Source of the DNA: FEN-727 sp036508635
GTDB lineage: Bacteria; Actinomycetota; Geothermincolia; Fen-727; Anoxymicrobiaceae
Assembly (NCBI GenBank): GCA_036508635.1
Contig: DATCGY010000141.1
Location: 1 to 5,921, forward strand
Direction of reading: 5' to 3'
DNA length: 5,921 nucleotides
Both the position numbers and the translations under genes were made by a program. Each line of letters begins with the position of its first letter. The stretch's first letter is position 1. The notes beneath the pieces were generated by a model, which was not told the DNA's origin, did not search any database, and saw only the letters and a program-made list of their open reading frames with translations. Below are positions 1 through 5,057 of this stretch, piece after piece.

Positions 1-539
1 GCGTGCAGGAAGAGGTCCGGGTCCAGTATCTTTGGCTCCGGGCCTTTTGTTATGTAGAAGCGGCAGTCTCTATCCGCCAGCCACTCGACCAGAGAGAAGC
101 AGGGGTGAAGGCGCGAGAGCATGATGAGGTTAGTGAGGAAGTTGTTCACGGCCAGGTCGTGACGCGAGTGGACCAGTATGTCGTTGTAGCGCCTCTGCCG
201 GCAGCGGGGGTGCTCCATCCTCTCGGTCTCCCTTATGTCCTTCAAGATCTTCGCCCCCTCGGGTCCCAGGAGGTAACCCTGCCGGTTTATCCTGTTCACC
301 GAGGGTATGGCCGCCTTCTCTATCAGACCCGCCTTCACGAACTCTGCTATACGGGGACTCAGAGACCTCCTGGCCTTCAGCATGTCCAGGTCGTATGAGT
401 CGTGCTTGGAGTAGAAGAGGGCGCATATCTGCTTCTCGGTCATCACCCTGAGGCAGGAGAGCATCCTGAGCATCTCCACGTTGTTTGTCGTCAAGACTAT
501 GCTGTCCGTTCTGGGACCTCCCTGGTAATTGTGACCCAT
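1..539 (-). CDS. Replication-relaxation-like protein, 5' part (truncated by window edge)
   Basis: Read on the minus strand from an ATG at 539-537, the frame stays open for 179 codons to the window edge, so the C-terminus is missing. The protein looks like the replication-relaxation (Replic_Relax) family found on plasmids and integrative elements, which probably acts in element replication or its control. Residues about 19-75 look like a winged helix-turn-helix (VEMLRMLSCLRVMTEKQI, then a helix ending at EFVKAGLI). The wing-like QGYLLGPEGAKIL follows at 87-99, the family-like LVHSRHDLAVNNFL at 122-135, LVEWLADR at 150-157 and LDPDLFL at 172-178. No strong ribosome site precedes the ATG. The frame continues about 25 codons upstream without another ATG, and an AAGGAG further up has no usable in-frame start. 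Arg codons are 8 AGG of 18 and Ile codons 10 ATA of 12, unlike the right-hand genes. It diverges from the integrase. The family call comes from remembered motifs, not a search. Confidence 0.62.
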   Translation of the reverse strand, partial: MGHNYQGGPRTDSIVLTTNNVEMLRMLSCLRVMTEKQICALFYSKHDSYDLDMLKARRSLSPRIAEFVKAGLIEKAAIPSVNRINRQGYLLGPEGAKILKDIRETERMEHPRCRQRRYNDILVHSRHDLAVNNFLTNLIMLSRLHPCFSLVEWLADRDCRFYITKGPEPKILDPDLFLH

Positions 540-630
540 CCATCCGTCTCGCCGGTCAGGTCGAATGTGACCCGACTCCTTGATTCTTCAGGCACTCACC
601 CGTGCGTGTAAAGGTGGTTTTCCCAACTTT

Positions 631-660
631 CAAACCAGGAGAAACCGAGCGAAACCAGGG
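631..660. repeat. Three 10-bp-phased AAACC repeats
   Basis: Three consecutive 10-mers read CAAACCAGGA (631-640), GAAACCGAGC (641-650) and GAAACCAGGG (651-660). The AAACC core falls at 632, 642 and 652, one helical turn apart, and a further AAACC lies at 687-691. Boxes on the same DNA face are typical of cooperative protein binding. An operator, an iteron-like site for the divergent Replic_Relax-like protein, or integrase/excisionase arm sites are all possible. The repeats are visible; the role is inferred. Confidence 0.5.
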
Positions 661-739
661 GCAACAACTATTTCTGGAGTTTGTGTAAACCGTCTAGATT
701 TCAGAGTCGCTACGGGGTATCCATAGGGAGGGAAGGAAC

Positions 740-799
740 GGCATTAACGCTTGGGACCAGCGGTACGAAGAACGTGGCAATTAGTAATGCCAACGCTTG
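740..799. repeat. Overlapping inverted repeat and direct repeat upstream of integrase
   Basis: GGCATTA at 740-746 is the exact reverse complement of TAATGCC at 785-791. AACGCTTG occurs directly repeated at 746-753 and 792-799, directly abutting or overlapping each inverted arm. The block ends 18 bases before the integrase ATG, so it could be an operator controlling integrase expression or a recombination arm site. The pattern is seen; the function is inferred. Confidence 0.4.
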
Positions 800-817
800 T
801 GGTAGCTCCCGGCTATT

Positions 818-2002
818 ATGAGTCCAAGGAACATAAAGCAGTGTCTTGATGGGGGGGGAAGCTCGGTGAGTCTATTTATCAGGAAGCGGGAACTCAAGGA
901 TGGCAGGGTCCGATACTACCTAGTGGCCCCGGTCGACGGGAAGCAGAAGCAACTCGGCGGGTATGACCGCAAGAAGGAAGCAAATGCGGCGGCCCGACGG
1001 GTGCAAAACGAACTTGCCAATGGAACCTTCGGTCAGAAGAACTCACCCGAAATGACCTTCGGGGATTTCTACGCTGATTGGATCAGATCAAAATCCACAA
1101 GCCTCAAGGCAAGCACCAACAAGGACTACCAGTCCACTTTCCGGAATCATGTTCTTCCGTATTTCAGTTCGACGCCGCTGTCCGAAATCACGACATTGTC
1201 GGTGCAGGAGTGGATAAACGAACTCTCTGATGAGAGCCTTTCGGCAGTGAATATAGACAAGACGTACCGCTACTTCCGTGCATGCATGAACCAGGCCGAG
1301 AGGTGGGAGCTGATCGACAAGTGTCCGTGCCGCTCAATCAACAAGCCGCGGATACAGAGGCCTGAGGTAGACTGCCTGGGTTACCGGGAGGTCGACCGGC
1401 TGCTCCAATATACGAAGGAACCGGAACGCACGCTTTTCGCGGTTCTAGCTTTTTCCGGTCTTCGGCTGGGAGAGGCCCAGGCGCTGGCCTGGCGGCACAT
1501 CGATTTCAGGCATCGAGCGATTATTGTCGAGCGCTCGTGGAACATCCATGGAGGTTTCCAGGAGCCTAAGACGAGGTCCTCCCGACGAGCCGTGAAGCTG
1601 ATGCCACACCTGCAAGCCATCCTCGAGGATCACTGCCGAGCCCAGGGAAACCCTGCAGCCGATGAACTTGTTTTCTCGCTGAACGGTTCGCGTCCGCTCG
1701 ATCAGTCAAACGCCTATAAGGAACTGCAGCGGGCACTCAAAGAGGCAGGTCTGAAGAGGGTTAACATCCACAGCTTCCGCCATTCGTTCGCAACCCTGAT
1801 GCTCGAGTGCAATGCGTCGATCCGTGCCCTGCAACACGCGCTCGGCCATTCGACGCCAACCCTTACTCTCGGGACTTACGCTCACCTTCTCCAGGAAGAC
1901 ATCAGTGGGGCGCTTCAGAAGGCGGATCAACTAGTCTCGGGTGCCGACGGTAAGCTGGCGTATCTGCACGAGCGAAAAACAGATAGTACGAGTCGTATTT
2001 AG
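818..2002 (+). CDS. Tyrosine recombinase / integrase of a tRNA-targeting element
   Basis: A 394-residue phage/ICE-type integrase that would cut and rejoin DNA at the attachment sites to insert and excise the element. Residues about 18-71 look like a beta-rich arm-binding domain, about 79-165 the SAM-like core-binding domain, and about 185-365 the catalytic domain. The catalytic set is complete: Arg216 (SGLRLGE), Lys251 (EPKTRSS), His318 and Arg321 (HSFRHSFAT), His344 (LGHS) and the nucleophile Tyr354 (GTYAHL). About 40 residues follow the tyrosine. The ATG at 818 has no good ribosome site. GTG at 866 is preceded by a purine-rich run (G8 then AAG, 851-861) and would give a 378-residue protein starting at SLFIRKRELKDGR, where such integrases often begin, so it is a real alternative. 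The gene reads toward the 3' end of tRNA-Arg(CCU), the expected geometry for an element in that tRNA. Base composition is lower in GC than the right-hand genes. Confidence 0.95.
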   Translation: MSPRNIKQCLDGGGSSVSLFIRKRELKDGRVRYYLVAPVDGKQKQLGGYDRKKEANAAARRVQNELANGTFGQKNSPEMTFGDFYADWIRSKSTSLKASTNKDYQSTFRNHVLPYFSSTPLSEITTLSVQEWINELSDESLSAVNIDKTYRYFRACMNQAERWELIDKCPCRSINKPRIQRPEVDCLGYREVDRLLQYTKEPERTLFAVLAFSGLRLGEAQALAWRHIDFRHRAIIVERSWNIHGGFQEPKTRSSRRAVKLMPHLQAILEDHCRAQGNPAADELVFSLNGSRPLDQSNAYKELQRALKEAGLKRVNIHSFRHSFATLMLECNASIRALQHALGHSTPTLTLGTYAHLLQEDISGALQKADQLVSGADGKLAYLHERKTDSTSRI

Positions 2003-2161
2003 AGTTCCATGTCATGGTGTCTTCTTCGTCTATATCTTCCATGAAAAACAATATTTGCGGCCAAGAATGGTGGCGTATAGGTGGCGTGGGGTGAATTCAG
2101 CAGGTCAAGCAACGAGTTTGATTGAATAGCTAGATACCGCATCATAATGGGACAAACTGGC
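2003..2161. other. Gene-free stretch between integrase and tRNA 3' end (element terminus)
   Basis: These 159 bases hold no supported gene; a short open frame over 1941-2129 runs out of the integrase and shows no family features. The stretch is less GC-rich than the DNA right of the tRNA. It is the position where the terminal arm of an integrated element should lie. It includes the phased GGTGGCGT repeat at 2069-2087 and a weak inverted pair, AGTTTG (2115-2120) and CAAACT (2153-2158). I see no hairpin with a T-run to end either integrase or tRNA transcription. Confidence 0.5.
2069..2087. repeat. 11-bp-phased GGTGGCGT direct repeat, candidate integrase arm site
   Basis: GGTGGCGT occurs at 2069-2076 and again at 2080-2087, separated by ATA, so the copies start 11 bp apart. 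They lie about 75-95 bp from the tRNA 3' end. The neighbouring integrase has an N-terminal arm-binding domain, and such proteins bind short direct repeats flanking the core site. The repeat is seen; the arm-site role is inferred. Confidence 0.4.
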
Positions 2162-2206
2162 TGGAGGCCACGGTCGGACTCGAACCGACGACCTACTGCT
2201 TAGGAG
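2162..2206 (-). other. Inferred attachment-site region within the tRNA 3' half
   Basis: Tyrosine integrases that use tRNA genes usually recombine within the segment from the anticodon loop to the 3' end, and the element carries a copy that restores the tRNA. The integrase gene lies beyond the tRNA 3' end here, so the element/chromosome junction should fall in this interval. The second copy would lie left of position 1, so the exact core cannot be read. I found no second copy of the tRNA 3' end inside the window. Confidence 0.4.
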
Positions 2207-2237
2207 GCAGTTGCTCTATCCACTGAGCTACGTGGCC
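2162..2237 (-). tRNA. tRNA-Arg(CCU)
   Basis: A full 76-nt cloverleaf can be folded on the minus strand. The acceptor stem is GGCCACG with CGTGGCC, the D arm GCTC/GAGC encloses AGTGGATA, the anticodon arm ACTGC/GCAGT encloses CTCCTAA, the variable loop is AGGTC, and the T arm GTCGG/CCGAC encloses TTCGAGT. All stems pair perfectly. The anticodon CCT (complement of 2202-2204) reads the arginine codon AGG. The 3' CCA is encoded (complement of 2162-2164). The discriminator base is U, which is unusual because bacterial tRNA-Arg commonly has A or G there. The gene lies 85 bases downstream of the glycyl radical enzyme on the same strand, and its 3' end faces the integrase, consistent with use as an integration site. 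Confidence 0.96.
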
Positions 2238-2248
2238 GCTCCTTTGAC

Positions 2249-2277
2249 AGGATACTGAATCGCGGAACGCCGCGCAA
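2249..2277 (-). promoter_or_regulatory. Candidate sigma-70-type promoter for tRNA-Arg
   Basis: On the minus strand TTGCGC (complement of 2272-2277) and TATCCT (complement of 2249-2254) are separated by exactly 17 bases. The -10 box ends 11 bases before the mature tRNA 5' end, which leaves a short leader. Each box matches four of six consensus bases. The -35 box overlaps small GC-rich inverted repeats (CGCGG/CCGCG at 2261-2274 and CAAACC/GGTTTG at 2275-2293). Those could instead form weak hairpins ending glycyl radical enzyme transcription, although no T-run follows. Confidence 0.35.
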
Positions 2278-2322
2278 ACCGCGCTTGGGTTTGAGAATCG
2301 TCTTCTTAAACGACCCTTGTTG

Positions 2323-4761
2323 TCAGGCGGCCCCGTGTGCAGTCCGCTCGATAATCTCGTCCTTGACCGCGGGCTGGAGGTCGTTGAAGTAGACGCAGTA
2401 GCCGGCGACGCGGACCACCAGGTCGGGGCAGACCGTGGGGTCGTCCCTGGCGGCGCGCAGCATGTCGGCGTCGAGGACGTTCACCTGCACCTGCATGCCC
2501 CCAAGCTCGAAGTACGAGTTGAACAGCCCGGTCAGCACGTCGCGCCCCTTCTCGCCCTGGACGACGGGCTTGTCGAACTTGAGGTTCAGGGCATAGCAGT
2601 TGCTCCACCTGCTGCTGTCCAGCGAGGCGGCCGAGCTCAGGACCGCCGTGGGCCCGCAGCGCTCCACACCGTCCACCGGCGCGAGTCCGTTCGACAGCCG
2701 CTGGCCGGCGTGCCGCCCGTCGGGCAGCGCTCCGGTGACACGCCCAAACCCCAGGTGGCACGTCATCGAGTAGAATCCCGGGACGTAGCGCCCTCCCCGC
2801 GTGTTGCGGTGCGACGTTATCACGTCGGTGAAGACGTCGGCCGCGAGCTGCGTCATCGCGTCCGCGTCGGGGTCGCCGTTCCCGTAACGCGGGAACTTCT
2901 TGGAGACCTCGGCGCGCAGCTCCTCGTGACCGCGGAAGTCGTCCTTGAGGATGCGCGCCAGCTCCAGAAGGGTCATGCGCTTCTCGTCGAAGACCAGCCT
3001 CTTGATGGCGTAGAGCGAATCGCCCGCGTCGGCCAGCCCCGCCGCCTGGATGGAGGTGAGGTCGTAAAGCGCCCCGCCCCAGGTGACGTCCTTGCCGCTG
3101 CGCAGGCAGCCGTCGGTGATGATGGAGTTCACGGGGGTCGGCCTCTCGACGCGGTAGACCTCCTCGAGCCAGTTGATGACCTTGACCATCTCGCCGACCG
3201 AGTCGCCCACCTGGGCCCGGAACGCCGCCACCACGTCGTCGAAGGTGCGCGTCGATGCGACCGGTGCGGTCGCCGCTCCCATCCGCGTACGCCGCTCGTC
3301 GCGCCCCACGCGGGGGAAACGCCGTCCCTCGTTGAGGGCGAGCTCCAGGCACAGCGGCAGGTTGAACAGCGCCGCGTCAGACGAGTTGTAGGTGCGGCCC
3401 TGGCTCGCCATCTCGACGCAGCCGATGACCGCGTAGTCGCGCGCGTGCTCGGTGCTCATGCCCGCGCTCTCGAGGGCCTTTACGACCGCCGGGTCTCCCA
3501 GCAGCGACGGCCTGCCGCACCCGAGCTGGATGACCTCGACCGCCTTCTCCATCAGCCATGGCGGCGAGCCGGGGTGGATGCGGACGTGCAGCGCCGGCTC
3601 GCGGGTGCGGATCTGCGCGTACGAGTCGAGGATGAGGCTCGACAGCTCGTTGGACACGTCGTTGCCTTCGGCGTCGGTCCCGCCCACGGTTATCGCCTGC
3701 GCCACGCCGGCGCCGCTGAAGAACTGGTCGACGCGCTCCGAATAGACCGGCATCGTCTCGCACGTCTTGAGCCCGAAGCTGGCGAGTATCTCGACAGCGC
3801 GCGCGGGCGTCAGGCGTCCCGCCGCGAGGTCGGCGAGGTACAGCGGGTAGAGTATCTGGTCGAGGCGCCCGAACGAGAGGCCCTGCTCGAAGTCCTCGAG
3901 GTTTAGAGCGACGTGGACGAGCCACACAGCCTGGAGCCCCTCGAGGAAGGTCCGTGCCGGCTCGTAAGGAACGTGCCGGCAGGCCTCGGCGGACTCGAGC
4001 AGCTCGGCGCGCCGCTCCGGCGATACATCCGGCCTGGAGGCCTCGCGCTCCGCCTCGTCGGCGAGGTTCCCGGCCATCCGCCTGATGCCCTCGATGGTCA
4101 TACGGACCGAGCGGAAAAATGCCTTCTTATCCTCGTCCAGCGGCGTGCCGTCGGCGAGAGTGCCGGACTCGAGCCTCGCGGCGGCTTCCTCGTCGGCGCG
4201 CCTCAAGCCATCGCGCACCACCATACCGTAGTCCCCGACCTGGTGCGCTATGCCCGACTCCTCGGTGATGAAGTAGCGCTTGGCCCTGAAAAAGTCCAGG
4301 AAGTGCCCGATGCGTCCCGGCCGGAGCAGAGCCTTGCCCGCGACGCTTCTGAAGATGTCGCGAAGCCCGATGTAGAGCATGCTCAGCCTCTCGGGCCAGT
4401 CCATCCTGATGACGGTCGCCTTGCGGTCGAGGCGCCAGATATCTTCGAGGATGTTGACCGTGCCACCCTCGATGTAATAGTTGGCCGCGATCCTTTTGGA
4501 AGTCATATTCCCGACGATGAGTTCGTCCGGGTACAGACGAGGTTTGCGGTGGGAGAACATGTAGGCGAGCGCCATCGCGCGCCTGACCAGCGGGTGCTCC
4601 GCGCGCGCAGCCCGGCCCTCTTCCGACCGGCGGAACTCGGCGAGCAGCCGGGGCCTCTCGAGGCAGATGGAGTAAGGGGTGGACAGCACCTCGGCCCTTA
4701 TCGCGGATATCCGCTCCGAAGGCTTCGAGAGGTCCTCTGCTATGTCCAGCGTCTCCAGCAT
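2323..4761 (-). CDS. Glycyl radical enzyme, PFL-like superfamily, substrate unassigned
   Basis: A full-length 812-residue cytoplasmic glycyl radical enzyme. A radical made on the C-terminal glycine by a radical SAM activase moves to the active-site cysteine, which attacks the substrate. The PFL-like domain covers most of the protein. Landmarks are HQVGDYGMVVRDGL from 173, LSFGRLDQILYPLY at 295-308, GGTDAEGNDVSNEL at 360-373, IGCVE with thiyl Cys448 and Glu450, Asp462, FGRVTGALPDGR at 672-683, and the glycyl loop RVAGYCVYF with Gly787. Cys-X-Glu is typical of dehydratases, lyases and decarboxylases; true PFL has Cys-Cys. By my alignment from memory, the His-Ser pair of glycerol dehydratase is replaced by Gln293-Gly294, so a plain diol dehydratase is unlikely. 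AAGGGAG lies 7 bases before the ATG and supports this start. No activase lies beside it: tRNA-Arg is downstream and a divergent acyltransferase upstream. Databases may label it formate acetyltransferase, which the motifs do not support. Confidence 0.93.
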   Translation of the reverse strand: MLETLDIAEDLSKPSERISAIRAEVLSTPYSICLERPRLLAEFRRSEEGRAARAEHPLVRRAMALAYMFSHRKPRLYPDELIVGNMTSKRIAANYYIEGGTVNILEDIWRLDRKATVIRMDWPERLSMLYIGLRDIFRSVAGKALLRPGRIGHFLDFFRAKRYFITEESGIAHQVGDYGMVVRDGLRRADEEAAARLESGTLADGTPLDEDKKAFFRSVRMTIEGIRRMAGNLADEAEREASRPDVSPERRAELLESAEACRHVPYEPARTFLEGLQAVWLVHVALNLEDFEQGLSFGRLDQILYPLYLADLAAGRLTPARAVEILASFGLKTCETMPVYSERVDQFFSGAGVAQAITVGGTDAEGNDVSNELSSLILDSYAQIRTREPALHVRIHPGSPPWLMEKAVEVIQLGCGRPSLLGDPAVVKALESAGMSTEHARDYAVIGCVEMASQGRTYNSSDAALFNLPLCLELALNEGRRFPRVGRDERRTRMGAATAPVASTRTFDDVVAAFRAQVGDSVGEMVKVINWLEEVYRVERPTPVNSIITDGCLRSGKDVTWGGALYDLTSIQAAGLADAGDSLYAIKRLVFDEKRMTLLELARILKDDFRGHEELRAEVSKKFPRYGNGDPDADAMTQLAADVFTDVITSHRNTRGGRYVPGFYSMTCHLGFGRVTGALPDGRHAGQRLSNGLAPVDGVERCGPTAVLSSAASLDSSRWSNCYALNLKFDKPVVQGEKGRDVLTGLFNSYFELGGMQVQVNVLDADMLRAARDDPTVCPDLVVRVAGYCVYFNDLQPAVKDEIIERTAHGAA

Positions 4762-4870
4762 AACCAGGCTCCCTTTTTCACATTCGCACCACGTCCGCGC
4801 GGCTCGCCCGGCGGGGACCCTCGCGCCGTGACCCGGGCCAGGGAGAAGATACGTCCTCCTCTATTACATA

Positions 4871-4893
4871 TTAGCAAATCGCGGCGCCGCTAA
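4871..4893. promoter_or_regulatory. Dyad-symmetric site, possible operator
   Basis: The 10-bp perfect palindrome GCGGCGCCGC (4881-4890) overlaps the inverted pair TTAGC (4871-4875) and GCTAA (4889-4893), beside the only AT-rich patch of this intergenic region. A dimeric regulator of the glycyl radical enzyme gene could bind here. Short palindromes of G and C also arise by chance in GC-rich DNA, so the role is only a suggestion. Confidence 0.3.
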
Positions 4894-4970
4894 CGTTGCG
4901 AAATGATGCCCTCGCCTGCGGGCTCGCTCGAGCGGCCCGAAAAAGCTTAGATGTCGCCCCGGGGAGCGGG

Positions 4971-4978
4971 TGTATAAT
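4971..4978 (+). promoter_or_regulatory. Candidate -10 box for the acyltransferase gene
   Basis: A perfect TATAAT (4973-4978) preceded directly by TG stands out in GC-rich DNA, 79 bases before the acyltransferase ATG. No convincing -35 box lies 16-18 bases upstream, so the promoter would rely mainly on the -10 region or an activator. The leader would be about 70 bases. Confidence 0.45.
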
Positions 4979-5057
4979 CCAGTGCACGGGTGAGACGCAA
5001 CAGCGACCAACCAAAAGGCCTTTCCGGGATAAATCCACCTCGGGTGCGGAGCGGCGC

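Larger units (their letters stand above)
540..817. other. Divergent intergenic region between Replic_Relax-like gene and integrase
   Basis: No convincing gene is visible in these 278 bases. The short plus-strand frame over 402-611 is mostly antisense to the Replic_Relax-like gene. The region must hold the start signals of both divergent genes. It carries two repeat clusters, listed separately: AAACC boxes at a 10-bp period, and a mixed direct/inverted repeat just upstream of the integrase. No promoter with good -35 and -10 boxes stands out on either strand. No excisionase-like small gene was seen. Confidence 0.6.
4762..5057. other. Divergent intergenic region between glycyl radical enzyme and acyltransferase
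   Basis: No gene is supported in these 296 bases; frames crossing it are antisense extensions. It holds the 5' leaders of both neighbours. An AT-rich island at about 4861-4880 is the likeliest promoter area for the minus-strand enzyme, but no good -35/-10 pair could be fixed. Next to it are the perfect palindrome GCGGCGCCGC (4881-4890) and flanking TTAGC (4871-4875) / GCTAA (4889-4893). The leader on the minus strand can pair GCCCGG with CCGGGC over a loop of about 20 bases. No known riboswitch was recognised. Confidence 0.5.

Noticed and set aside
3..398. Plus-strand frame of 131 codons at the left edge
   Set aside because: Complementary to the Replic_Relax-like coding frame, with no motif of its own.
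130..543. Minus-strand frame of 137 codons starting four bases before the Replic_Relax-like ATG
   Set aside because: Its translation is low-complexity (Gly, Arg, Asp, Glu, Pro) with no domain, while the neighbouring frame shows winged-helix and Replic_Relax-like motifs and stays open to the edge.
2261..2293. Paired GC hairpins as an intrinsic terminator for the glycyl radical enzyme
   Set aside because: The stems are only 5 and 6 bp and no T-run follows in the direction of transcription. The region also fits a tRNA promoter, so a terminator was not called.
2317..3906. Long plus-strand open frame of 529 codons across the glycyl radical enzyme
   Set aside because: Its translation has no family motifs and is rich in Arg, Val, Ala and His, as expected of an antisense shadow of a GC-rich gene. 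The minus-strand frame has clear catalytic motifs and a ribosome site.
4851..4859. Strong ribosome-site-like AGAGGAGGA on the minus strand upstream of the glycyl radical enzyme
   Set aside because: No ATG, GTG or TTG follows at a workable distance, so it does not start a leader peptide. The enzyme has its own site at 4769-4775.
3913..4893. Plus-strand open frame of 326 codons
   Set aside because: Antisense shadow of the N-terminal half of the glycyl radical enzyme; no motif or start signal supports it.
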